From NCBI RefSeq assembly GCF_900142025.1, contig NZ_FQZM01000008.1:1-34089 (forward strand): 34,089 bases of DNA, read 5' to 3'. Origin of the DNA: Desulfofundulus thermosubterraneus DSM 16057. GTDB lineage: Bacteria > Bacillota > Desulfotomaculia > Desulfotomaculales > Desulfovirgulaceae. The notes below the pieces were generated by a model. It ran no database searches, was not told the origin of the DNA, and saw only the letters and a list, made by a program, of their open reading frames with translations. Made by a program: the position numbers and the translations under genes. Positions 7,382 to 17,400 of the stretch are shown here, piece after piece (position 1 is the stretch's first letter; the number at the start of each line of letters is the position of its first letter).

Positions 7382-10300
7382 GTGAAATCAGTGCTGGATG
7401 CGTGCAAGCCGCGGCCCGAGATCCTGGCCGGTACATTCAACCCCGAGGTTTTTACGGCGTCGCTCAGCCCGGTCGTCGAGTTTTATCGCAGCGGTCGGGG
7501 CATCATTGATAGTATTTACACCAGCGCGGAGCTCTTTTTCCGGGAGGCTACTTACCCGACCCAGGGTTTACGGTTGACTCTGGCGGAAGTTTTCGGCCGG
7601 ATTGCGGGTGATCTGACCGTTCCGGCCATCCACCGGCTGGAGACGGCTTTTGGTGGCGGCAAGACCCACACGCTGATCGCCTGTACGCACATCGCCCATA
7701 AAGGTACGGAGTTGCGCAGCGTCATCCGGGACGTCCTCGACCCGGAGCTTCTCCCCGAGCCCGGCGAGATCGCCGTCGTTGGCGTGGCGGGTGATGAAAT
7801 TCCGGTGCATAAGCCAAAGGGCAGGGCTTTAGTGCCTTACACCCTCTGGGGCGAGATCGCCTATCAGATCGGTGGAGAAAACCTTTATCGCGAGGTTGAG
7901 GATGAAGCGAACTCCCATGCCGCGCCCGGCAAAACGTATTTCGACAGGGTGTTTGCAGGTCGTAAGGTCCTCATCTTGCTGGACGAGCTGGCCCAGTACG
8001 CGGCGCGGCTTGAAGCGGCCCGGCCCGATGGCGCCAGCCAGCTGGCCGCCTTTTTAATGGCTCTTCACGGCTACGCCCGCAACCATCCGGGGATTGCGGT
8101 GGTGCTCACGCTTGCCAGCACAACAGATGCCTTCGCCAAACAGACGGAGCACCTGGCAAAGCTCATCAGCCAGGTGCGCGGCGAAGAGGTTGGCGAGGAC
8201 GATGCTCTGGGGATTGGGGAAAGAGCCGTGAAGGGCGTAGCCAGCGTGGTTGCCCGTGACGCGGTCCAGGTCACGCCGGTTCAGGCGGCTGAAATTTCGT
8301 CCGTCCTCACCAAGCGGCTGTTTGTCTTCATAGATCGTGAAGCCGCCAGGGAAACCGCTGAGGAGTACATGGCGATGTACCGCCGAAACGCGGCCCTGCT
8401 GCCGGAGGAGGCTTCCAGCGATGACTTCAAGGGCCGGATGATCGCCAACTATCCGTTTCACCCGACCCTCGTTGATTTTCTTAATAAGAAGCTGGCCAAT
8501 GCCGAAAACTTTCAGGGAACGCGCGGCGTCCTCCGGGTTCTCTCCCTTGCCGTGCGCAGCCTGTGGCAGAAGCAGAAGGCCGTTCCGATGATCCACGCGT
8601 GCCACCTTGACCTGCGCTCGGAGCGGGTGGTTAATGAAATCCTGGGCCGCACGGGCAGCTCGGACCTGCTCTTTGTTCTTAACGCCGATGTTGGCGGCGT
8701 AGATACGGGCACGCTCGAGGGAGGCCACAGCAACGCGGAACTCGCCGACCGGCGCAACCCCCACCCGGAAGGCCACCCCCTTTATGAGTATACATGGAAG
8801 ACCGTTTTCCTGCACAGCCTGGTCGGCCGCGAAGAAGGCCTGGGCTCCAAAATCTTTGGCCTCACCGGGCCCGAAGCCTGCTTTTGCGTTTCTTTCCCCG
8901 GTCTTACGCCGCCGCAGGTGCGCACGGCGCTGGAAGAAATCAGCGAAAGCGCTTTTTACCTCCGGTACGAGCAGGGAAAATATTTCGCCAGCGAAGAGCC
9001 GACGATTAACAGCGTTCTGGCCAGAATCCGCAAGACGTTAAAAGCTGCTCAGGTGGAGGAGCTGCTGGAGGCGGCGGCGCGAAAGGTGGTCACCGGGGGG
9101 GCGGGTTTATTTCACATAGAACATGATGTTTTGCTGCCGGAGCACCTGCCCGACGGTAAAGACCGGCCCGTGCTCGGGGTTGTTTCGTTAACTGCCGGGA
9201 CCATTGATGTTGAGGCCATGGTGACCACAAAAGGCTTGAACAGGCCGCGGGAGCGGCAGAATCTCATCTTTCTGCTCGTTCCGGAAACCGTGGTGGTAAA
9301 AGGGATAAACGATCAGGACGGGATCTTCGAAAACACCCGCGTCCGGGACGTCCGGCAGCGGATTGAGGGTACTGCCCGCCAGGTCATGGCCATGCGCCTC
9401 CTGATTGAGAAGCCGCAGAGCTACGGGGTGAACCCCCGCCGCCTGGATGACGAAGATTTTCGGAAGCGCTACGCTGAACGGGAGCAGGCCCTGCTTACCG
9501 ATGTTTCGAGAATCTATACAGGCTTCTACTACCCGGGAGCGGCGGGATATATCGTGCGAAAGGAAATAAAGACTGCCGGGGGCGAAGGCGGGGCACCCTT
9601 TATCGAACTGATCCGGGATGCGCTGATCAAGGACGGCAAGCTTCTTACCGGCCGCAACACAACACAGGCCGACCTTTTGAACTTAAGCAAGCTTTTCTTC
9701 GAGCACGGCGACGCTGTAACCCTGAAGGAGCTGCGTGAAAACTTTTACCGCGTGCGCAGCTGGCCGGTGCTGGAGAGCCCCGAAGTTTTCGACCACATCG
9801 TGCGGGCTGGGGTCCAGAAGGGCGTCTGGTGCGTATTCCGCATGGACACCGGGGAAAGCGTGAAACCGGCCGAATTTTACGACCGGGAAAACGATATTCC
9901 GCTGGGGGTCGACCTGACTGCCGGGGACTACGGGCTGATCACCCCGCAGGGGGTCAACCAGCGCGGCTGGGCTATAAACCAAAAGGTCGACCCGGTTAAA
10001 GTGCGCGACGGCGTGATTTACACGGTTGCTAGTAGCGGCGTTTCCACGATAGAGAAGGTTGCCGAAAGCATGGCCGGGAAATACGGGGATGTTCCCGCCC
10101 GGGAACTGGAGGAGGCCGTGGTGACGCTTATAAAAGACGGCCAGCTTATCGCATTTCGCGGCACACCGGATCAAAAAGAAAAGCCCGACTTCATCCACGG
10201 TTCCGCGGCAGCCCTTTACACTCCTCAGCCCGGTGACGTTCTGATCACGCCGGCTAAAGCGGCCGAACTGGGATGGGTGGCAGCCGGCCGCCGCAGGCTC

Positions 10301-10603
10301 ACCCTCGAAGGAAAGGAAGGGGCCGAGAAGCTCCTGCCGCTGCTCCGGCGGCTGGGCAGCCTCTACAATAGAGGTGCCAGCTCCACCATTGAAACCATGG
10401 ATTTGACGGACCTTGAGCTTCCCGGGGGCGGCACGATCCGGCTTGAACTGACTAACGTTACCCCGGAATCTATGAAGGCTCTCGGCGAGCTTTTTGAGGT
10501 GCTGGATGGCGTGGTGCAGAAGGGCGAACAAACCGAGGCCTTTCTTGAAATCGTCGATCCGGATGATGATTGCTTATTCATCCAGGAGTTGAAGAAACAA
10601 TAA
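7382..10603 (+). CDS. DUF499-type AAA+ ATPase of a predicted defence system
   Basis: This is a 1073-residue protein starting with GTG at 7382, with GGAGG 9 bases upstream. A P-loop reads AFGGGKTH (Gly91-His96, Lys94) and Walker B is LILLDELAQY (Asp201, Glu202). The pattern FGGGKTHT plus LLDELAQY is typical of the DUF499/COG1483 ATPases that accompany DUF1156 methylases and helicases; it is also reminiscent of the ATPase of BREX systems. The remaining about 700 residues probably hold winged-helix or oligomerisation domains, but no further motif was recognised. It is the first gene of a tight four-gene operon (gaps of 12-17 bp). Its likely job is an ATP-driven assembly or sensing platform that couples the methylase and helicase. 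Confidence 0.85.
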   Translation: MKSVLDACKPRPEILAGTFNPEVFTASLSPVVEFYRSGRGIIDSIYTSAELFFREATYPTQGLRLTLAEVFGRIAGDLTVPAIHRLETAFGGGKTHTLIACTHIAHKGTELRSVIRDVLDPELLPEPGEIAVVGVAGDEIPVHKPKGRALVPYTLWGEIAYQIGGENLYREVEDEANSHAAPGKTYFDRVFAGRKVLILLDELAQYAARLEAARPDGASQLAAFLMALHGYARNHPGIAVVLTLASTTDAFAKQTEHLAKLISQVRGEEVGEDDALGIGERAVKGVASVVARDAVQVTPVQAAEISSVLTKRLFVFIDREAARETAEEYMAMYRRNAALLPEEASSDDFKGRMIANYPFHPTLVDFLNKKLANAENFQGTRGVLRVLSLAVRSLWQKQKAVPMIHACHLDLRSERVVNEILGRTGSSDLLFVLNADVGGVDTGTLEGGHSNAELADRRNPHPEGHPLYEYTWKTVFLHSLVGREEGLGSKIFGLTGPEACFCVSFPGLTPPQVRTALEEISESAFYLRYEQGKYFASEEPTINSVLARIRKTLKAAQVEELLEAAARKVVTGGAGLFHIEHDVLLPEHLPDGKDRPVLGVVSLTAGTIDVEAMVTTKGLNRPRERQNLIFLLVPETVVVKGINDQDGIFENTRVRDVRQRIEGTARQVMAMRLLIEKPQSYGVNPRRLDDEDFRKRYAEREQALLTDVSRIYTGFYYPGAAGYIVRKEIKTAGGEGGAPFIELIRDALIKDGKLLTGRNTTQADLLNLSKLFFEHGDAVTLKELRENFYRVRSWPVLESPEVFDHIVRAGVQKGVWCVFRMDTGESVKPAEFYDRENDIPLGVDLTAGDYGLITPQGVNQRGWAINQKVDPVKVRDGVIYTVASSGVSTIEKVAESMAGKYGDVPARELEEAVVTLIKDGQLIAFRGTPDQKEKPDFIHGSAAALYTPQPGDVLITPAKAAELGWVAAGRRRLTLEGKEGAEKLLPLLRRLGSLYNRGASSTIETMDLTDLELPGGGTIRLELTNVTPESMKALGELFEVLDGVVQKGEQTEAFLEIVDPDDDCLFIQELKKQ

Positions 10604-10618
10604 GGCGAGGCGGATCAA

Positions 10619-11230
10619 ATGGCAAACCGGAAGTCAAACACCAGCCGGGACCTGTTGCCTGACCTTCAGCACCGCATCCAGCCTTTACTGAAGAGCGCCC
10701 CCTGGGTCCTGAGGGTAACCGAATATAAAGACAAACCGGCGCCCGTCCTGGTAATCAAAGAGCGCGGCGAAGGTGCGGATGATCCGGGAAAGAACGGCGG
10801 GACATTGGTCAAGGCGGCTCTTAAGGACCGGGGTTTGCTCTACGGCCAGCCCCTGCGCCGTTGCCTGCCCGTAATCCGGATAATTGTCAGCCACGTCTGC
10901 GATCATGCCGGAATACCGCTCGAACTCCAGCGGTATTTTGGCGACGGTCGCATCACGTTCCGGGGCAACCTGCCCCTTGACGAGGAGGCGGGTGCCAAGC
11001 TAGCGCTCATCTTCAAGCTCAGGGAAGGCATCAAGGACATGGACCGGGTTGAGCTTATCGCCTGGCGCGTGCAGCGCTTCAGCCGCGAGGAAGCGGTCTA
11101 CTGGTTGACGCGGGCGACCCAGTACGGCGAGGCGGCCAACCGCTGGGCGAGGTCGGGCATGCGGATCATGCTCAGCGGCCAGCCCGGTGATAAGGAGATC
11201 CTTCACCTGCTTGAAAAGTTGCGTAAATAG
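10619..11230 (+). CDS. Small conserved-looking partner protein of the defence operon
   Basis: A 203-residue protein starts at ATG 10619, with a GGCGAGGCGG purine stretch upstream, 15 bp after the ATPase gene and 17 bp before the methylase gene. It is rich in Arg and Lys, has no signal peptide, membrane segment or cysteine cluster, and shows no catalytic motif I recognise. The C-terminal part (VELIAWRVQRFSREEAVYWL, then a helical run) is mostly helix by eye. Small proteins of this size often sit between the DUF499 and DUF1156 genes in related loci and carry DUF labels. A role as adaptor or DNA-binding subunit is only a guess. Confidence 0.75.
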   Translation: MANRKSNTSRDLLPDLQHRIQPLLKSAPWVLRVTEYKDKPAPVLVIKERGEGADDPGKNGGTLVKAALKDRGLLYGQPLRRCLPVIRIIVSHVCDHAGIPLELQRYFGDGRITFRGNLPLDEEAGAKLALIFKLREGIKDMDRVELIAWRVQRFSREEAVYWLTRATQYGEAANRWARSGMRIMLSGQPGDKEILHLLEKLRK

Positions 11231-11247
11231 AGAGAGGAGATTGTTTC

Positions 11248-14200
11248 GTGGCGCAGCACGCTATACCCGGAACGGACATACGCCTTATCGAGGCGGGCTT
11301 CCCCTGCCACCAGGTCGGCGCGGAGACACAGCGGGAGCGCGGTGCAAGTTCCGCTCTCCCACCACTATATTTTCTTCACGTCTGGTGGGCGCGGCGCCCG
11401 CTTGTTCCCAGCCGCGCCGCCGTTCTCGGCTCGCTCCTGCCCGCCGGGACGGACCCGGACTGGTTTCTCCGCCAGCTGGGCATCGAAAAAGTGCAGGCGC
11501 TGGTGAACGGGGAGCCGTGGACGCTGGAGGAGGGCCTTATAGAGAGGCTGGAGGTAGATTCCGATGGCCGTGAGTGGCTTCCTGTGGACGGAGTTGTTCT
11601 CAGGGCTTTGCAAAAAGAGCGGGACCGCCGCGCGGCCAACCTGAAAATGATATCCGGGCTCAAGGATAGCGATCCCTCCCTGGCTCGTGATCCGGTGCTC
11701 CGGCGCTGGGAGGTGGAGAACAGACCCTTTCCCGGGGTTTTACCGCAAGAAGGGGAGAAGCTTCCCGTCCTGAGGTGCGCGGCTGATCCCCATTGGGCAA
11801 AACAACGTATTGCCTGGGAAAACGAAAGAGGGATTCGGACAAAAGAGGATAAGTACGGGTATGCCCGTGCCTTTAGCAAAGCGCCGTGCATGATATTGCC
11901 GGAGAGTCATCGACTCACGGTGCTGGACCCGACCGCCGGCGGGGGATCCATTCTTTTTGAGGCGCTACGCCTGGGCCACAGGGTGATCGCGAACGAATTG
12001 AACCCCGTGGCAGCCGTAATCCTCCATGCAACGCTGGATTATCCCCTCCGTTTCGGCCAGAGCCTGGTTAGTGATATAAAAGTTTGGGGAGCCCGTCTGC
12101 GGGAAGCAATGGTTAATCAGACGGCAGACCTGTTCCCGGCATCGCCACTGGCCGGACAGGAGCTGGAAGAACTAAAGAAGCACCTCCGCGAATGTCCGGA
12201 AGGTATGCTGTTTTCGCAGTTCAACGAGGAGGAACTCGATGGTTTCCTTTACGTTCGCCAGATCACCTGCCCCCATTGCGGCGGCGAGGCGCCCCTGCTG
12301 AACACCTGCTGGCTGTCGAAAGAAGGCGAAAAGTGGGGCGTGCGCATTGTCACGGACGGCCGGCCGAGGGGCGGCAGGGTCCGGTTTGAAACCTACCGCC
12401 TCAGGGGAAACCGGGGGCCGAACGGCGAGGACCCGGACTTCGCCACGGTGAAGGATGGAGTCGGTCTGTGCGTCCACTGCCGCCAGGCCATTCCCGCCGA
12501 CGAGATCAAAGCCCAGGCGCGGGGCACCTCACCCCACGGCAGGTGGCAGGACCGTCTTTACTGCGTCGTGGCCGTTCGCTACCAGCCGAAGCTGGATAAA
12601 CACGGCAGGCCTGAGCGCTACAAAAGCGGCGAGCGGGCCGGTGAAATTAAGACCGAGAAGGTCCGCTTCTTCCGGCCGCCCAACGACCGCGACCTTGAGG
12701 CCCTGCGTGAGGCCGAAAAGCGCCTGGCCGAGCGCTGGCCCGGGTGGGAGCGGCAGGGGCTCATCCCCACCGAGAGCATTCCAAGGGGCCATAAGACAAT
12801 GGAACCACTACGTGTTGGCATGACGCGCTGGTGCGATATGTTCACGCCGCGCCAGCTCCTGGGGCACCTCATCCTGGTGGAGGAGCTCAACCGCCTCAAG
12901 CCGGAAATCCTCCGGGAGCTGGGGGAGGAACGCGGCCGTGCCGTCGTTACATACCTCCAGTTTTTGATCGATAAATGCCTGGATTATAACAGCAAGCAGA
13001 CAAGGTGGCATTATAATCGAGGTGTCCTGATAAATACCTTTGGAAGGCATGATTATTCAATTAAATGGACGTTTGGCGAGATGATCTTAACCGGCCCCAA
13101 CTCGGGCGCGGCCTGGGCGCTCGCGCAGGTTATTGACGCTTACGCAGGAATGGCGGAACTGCTGGCGCCGCTGCACGCAAAGCTCAACGGGGCCGCGCCG
13201 CCGGTGACCATCCGGTGCGGCACGGCGGCCCGGATGGAAATCCCCGATGGTTCGGTGGATCTGATCTGTATCGATCCACCCTATTACAACAACGTCCAGT
13301 ATGCAGAGCTGTCCGATTATTTCTACGTCTGGCAGCGCCGCACCCTCCACGACCTCTACCCGGAGCTGTTCCGGCGGCGGCTTACGAACAAGACGGACGA
13401 GGCCGTGGCCAACCCGGCGCGGGACGGGTCGGCCGCCGGGGCGAAAAAGGAATACGAGCGCCTGATGGGCGAGATTTTTGCCGAGTGCCGCCGCGTGCTC
13501 AAAGACGACGGCATCATGACCATTATGTTCACCCATAAGACGCAGGAGGCCTGGGAAGCGCTGACGTGCTCGCTGATCGAGAACGGCTGGACTATTACGT
13601 CGTCGATGCCTGTCGAATCTGAAGCGGCCGAATCCATTCACCAGAAGGGAATGGCCGCCGCCGCCAGTTCCATCTTCCTTACCTGCCGTAAGCGCCAGAA
13701 AACAGGTGGCCCGCCGGCCACCTGGACGGGATTCGGCGGCACGGGGGTGGCCCGGCGAGTGCGCGAAGCCGTACGCGAGGGCCTGCAGGAGTTTGAGCGG
13801 CTGCGGTTAAACCCCGTGGACGAGATGGTGGCCAGTTACGGCCGGGCGCTGCGCGTGCTTTCCGAACACTGGCCGGTGCTCGACGGCGACGAGCCGGTCA
13901 GCCCCATCCGCGCCATGAACGAGGCCAGCGCGGTGGTCGCCCGGTATCAGGTCGCCCGCCTGACGCAGGGGCGTTTGCAGGTGGACGACCTGAATCCCGA
14001 AGCAGCCATGGCCCTGACCCTCTACGGTATTTTCGGCCTGGCCGAATTTCCCTATGACGAGGCACTGAACCTCTCGCGCTCGCTCAACATTAAACTGGAG
14101 GGCAAAACCGCCGGGTATACCGTTAACGGCCGGATGATCGGCATCAGCGACGAGATCCGGGGCAGCCGCCCGGGGCGCGGCAGCGCGCAGGAGACCGGTT

Positions 14201-14481
14201 ACCACGCGCCGCTTGTCCGCCGCGGGTCAAAGCTGCGCCTGGCCCGGCCGGAGGAGCGCCACAGGAAACGCGTGGACAATCCACAGACGGAGTGGGACGT
14301 CCTCCACGGTTTGATTCTTGCCTACCGGGAGGGCGACGTTCCCGTCGCCCGCGCTTATCTGGCGCAGCACGCGCCGGCGCGCGAGCAGGTGATCCTGGAT
14401 CTGCTCTCCGTATGGGCGGCACAAATGGCCGACGAAGAATTGCGCCGGGAGGCCGGGGCCATCCTGTTCGGCCTCAAGTGA
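11248..14481 (+). CDS. DUF1156 adenine-specific DNA methyltransferase with zinc-ribbon-like cysteines
   Basis: A 1077-residue protein starts with GTG at 11248, behind GAGGAG. The N-terminal DUF1156 segment reads RLIEAGFPCHQVGAE and later LHVWWARRPLVPSRAAV. The SAM-binding motif is LDPTAGGGS (Asp227-Ser234) and the catalytic motif is DPPYYNN (Asp676-Tyr679), which marks an N6-adenine (or N4-cytosine) methylase. About 450 residues separate the two motifs; they contain two CxxC knuckles (Cys341/344 and Cys408/411), as in the COG1743 methylases said to contain a zinc ribbon. The about 350 residues after the methylase core have no motif I recognise. It probably marks host DNA as self, so the ATPase and helicase act only on unmarked DNA. 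Confidence 0.92.
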   Translation: MAQHAIPGTDIRLIEAGFPCHQVGAETQRERGASSALPPLYFLHVWWARRPLVPSRAAVLGSLLPAGTDPDWFLRQLGIEKVQALVNGEPWTLEEGLIERLEVDSDGREWLPVDGVVLRALQKERDRRAANLKMISGLKDSDPSLARDPVLRRWEVENRPFPGVLPQEGEKLPVLRCAADPHWAKQRIAWENERGIRTKEDKYGYARAFSKAPCMILPESHRLTVLDPTAGGGSILFEALRLGHRVIANELNPVAAVILHATLDYPLRFGQSLVSDIKVWGARLREAMVNQTADLFPASPLAGQELEELKKHLRECPEGMLFSQFNEEELDGFLYVRQITCPHCGGEAPLLNTCWLSKEGEKWGVRIVTDGRPRGGRVRFETYRLRGNRGPNGEDPDFATVKDGVGLCVHCRQAIPADEIKAQARGTSPHGRWQDRLYCVVAVRYQPKLDKHGRPERYKSGERAGEIKTEKVRFFRPPNDRDLEALREAEKRLAERWPGWERQGLIPTESIPRGHKTMEPLRVGMTRWCDMFTPRQLLGHLILVEELNRLKPEILRELGEERGRAVVTYLQFLIDKCLDYNSKQTRWHYNRGVLINTFGRHDYSIKWTFGEMILTGPNSGAAWALAQVIDAYAGMAELLAPLHAKLNGAAPPVTIRCGTAARMEIPDGSVDLICIDPPYYNNVQYAELSDYFYVWQRRTLHDLYPELFRRRLTNKTDEAVANPARDGSAAGAKKEYERLMGEIFAECRRVLKDDGIMTIMFTHKTQEAWEALTCSLIENGWTITSSMPVESEAAESIHQKGMAAAASSIFLTCRKRQKTGGPPATWTGFGGTGVARRVREAVREGLQEFERLRLNPVDEMVASYGRALRVLSEHWPVLDGDEPVSPIRAMNEASAVVARYQVARLTQGRLQVDDLNPEAAMALTLYGIFGLAEFPYDEALNLSRSLNIKLEGKTAGYTVNGRMIGISDEIRGSRPGRGSAQETGYHAPLVRRGSKLRLARPEERHRKRVDNPQTEWDVLHGLILAYREGDVPVARAYLAQHAPAREQVILDLLSVWAAQMADEELRREAGAILFGLK

Positions 14482-14493
14482 GGGAAGAGTCCA

Positions 14494-17400
14494 ATGGAGT
14501 CAACTGGTGCCCCTTTGGAAGGGAAGGGCCTGCGGTCCCGCTGCTGGCTCCTCTCCTACAAAACATCTTCGACTCTCATCGACGGCCGCCCGGTGGACAT
14601 GCTGCACGATTTTTACATCCCCGCCCTTCGCTTTGCGGTGCGGTACGACCGCGTGGCCGGGTACTTCCGTTCGTCCTCTCTGGCCGCCGCCTCCATGGGC
14701 TTCTCTGCCTTTACCGGCCGGCGGGGCAAAATGCGCCTCATCGTCGGCGCCGACCTGGAACCGGAAGACGTAAAGGCCATCCTGGCCGGTGACAGGGAGC
14801 GGCTGGCGGCGAGGTTGAATGGTGAGCTCGACCGGCCCGCGTCCTGGCCGGAGGGCGTGCGGAACGGCGTAACGCTCCTGGCCTGGATGGTGGCCCACGG
14901 GTACCTGGAGGTTCGCGTGGCCTTCCGGGTGCACAAAGAGACCGGCGAGCCGCTTCCCTTCGATGCGGTGGACGACGGCTACGTGCACGAAAAATGGTTT
15001 GTTCTGCACGATGAATTCGGCAACCGCCTGTACGGGGCGGGTACGCTCAACGAATCAAAAACGGCGCTTATCCTTAATGCCGAGAATATCGATGTCCACT
15101 GCGACTGGTGGGGGGAGACGGACCGCCGGCGGGTCGATGAAGCCGTGGAAGCTTTTGAAAACCTCTGGCAGGGCCGGGTCCCCCACCTGCCGGTAATGAC
15201 CCTGCCGGAAGCGGTCAAGCGGCGCCTGGTCCGGATTGCGGAAGGGATTGACCGCCCGGTGGAGATTAACGGCACGAGTGCCGCCTCCGGGGCGGTTGAA
15301 CCGCCTCCGGCCATGGAGCGGCTGCGGTTTGCTGTTTTGCGCGACGCGCCGAAAATGCCCGGCGGCCGGTTCGTAGGTATGGAGACCGCGCCTGTCGAAC
15401 CGTGGCCGCATCAGGCTGTCGTCGTGCGCAGGCTGGTGGAAACCTGGCCGCACTCCTACCTGCTGTGCGACGAGGTCGGCCTGGGAAAGACCATCGAAGC
15501 CGGGCTGGCGTTCCGCTCCCTGTACCTTTCGGGTTTGGTGAAGCGCATCCTCATTGCCGCACCCGCAAGTCTTACCCGGCAGTGGCACCGCCAGATGGCT
15601 TCCAAGGTCCTGCTTTCTTTCGGTCGGGCGCGCACCTCTCCGGAGATCTCCCATGAGTATATCTTTCCGTTTGAAGAGAACCGGGCGGCGGCATCGATTT
15701 ATGAACCGGACCTGGTCATCGTGTCGACGGGGCTGCTCGCCCGCCGGGAACGCGCAGCGGCCCTCAAGAGCGCCGAATCCTTTGATATTGCTCTGGTGGA
15801 TGAAGCGCACGCGGTCCGGCGGAAGAACCCCCAGGGTGGTCCCCAGGCGCACCCGGAATACGGGCACCTCTACCTGTCCGTCCGCGATTACCTGCGGGTC
15901 AAGGCGCGCAGCTTGTGGCTGGCCACCGCCACACCCATGCAGATCGACCCTGTGGAGGTGTGCGACCTGCTGGCGCTGACCAATCGCGCCGGTGCGTTCC
16001 AGTTCGATCCAACACTGACCTTGCAATATTACGAGATCCTCGGCAGGCTCGTGCAGGGACAGGAACCCGGTGGCCAGGAATGGGAGTTCCTGCGGCGCGC
16101 CGTACGGGCAGTCCAGATGCAGGATCCGATGCTCTGGCGTTTTATCGAGAAGAGTGTCATCGACGGGCGCATCCGGACCACGGTGCGGCAGTGGCTTGAA
16201 TACGGGCGGATTCCCCGGGGCAGGGACCGGGAATTAATGTGCCGCTTGATTTTCAGTGCGTCGCCGCTTTCGCGGGTGATGCTGCGGCATACCCGGCGCC
16301 TGCTGGAAATCTACCGCGACAACGGGCAGCTGCAGCAGAACCTCGCCCGGCGCCACATTTTGCCCGTGCCCCGGATCGTTTTTACGCCGCTGGAGCGGCG
16401 TATCTACGATCAGCTGGAAGAATACTGTGCAGGTCTGGCCAGGCAAATCAGCATGCATAAAGATCATCAAACCCACCAGATGGTTAGTTTCCTGTTGAGC
16501 TTTTTGCGCCTCCGGTTTGCGTCCAGCCTGTATGCGCTCCGCGAGACTCTGCGGCGGCGTCTGGGCAAGGTGGAAGCCACGCTGAAAAATCAGCTCGTTG
16601 AAGAGGCAGGCGAACCCGAACCTGAATTTTTCCCGCTTGCGAACCCGGCATTTGAGGATGAAATCGAGGACGACCTGCCCTTAGCCTCCGAATCCCTGTT
16701 GAAGCACAGGACTGCGGCCAACCTTGAATGGGAGCGGGACCGCCTGAAAACCATGCTCGAGGACATGGCCGACATTACCGGGCCCTCGTCCAAAATGCAG
16801 GTGCTCTTTGATACGCTGGACCGGCGCCGGGACCGGCAGACCGGCCGTATCGAGCAAACCGTCGTCTTTACCCGTTTTTACGATACGCTCAAGGATATCG
16901 TTACCCGGTTGCAAAAGGCCGATCCGCAGATGCTGATCGGCACCTATTCGGGGCAGGAAGCCGGGTATTTCGACCCCGGGCCGGGAAAGATGATCCGGGT
17001 GGACCGCGAAGAGGTGAAGGAGCGGTTCCTGCGCGGCGAGATCGACGTCCTTGTCTGCACGGATGCAGCGGCGGAAGGTTTAAACCTGCAGACCGCCGAC
17101 CTGCTGGTTAACTTTGATCTGGGATGGAACCCGATGAAAGTCGAGCAGCGGATCGGGCGCATTGACCGCATCGGGCAGAAACACAAGGACATCTACGTTC
17201 TCAACCTCTGCTATGCCGGCAGCGCCGAGGAAATTGTTTACAATCGCCTGCTGTCCCGCCTGGCGGAAGCAAACATGATCGTCGGCACACAGCAGATCTC
17301 GCTGCTTCCGGTAGGGCCGGAAGATTTTCAGGAGCTGGCCGAAGGAAAGCTCACTTCCGAGGAACTGTGGGCCCGCGCCCGGGAAAGGATCGAGATCCAG

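Noticed and set aside
7568-10531. Long minus-strand frames opposite the DUF499 gene
   Set aside because: They are shadows of a GC-rich gene; no ribosome sites and no known motifs.
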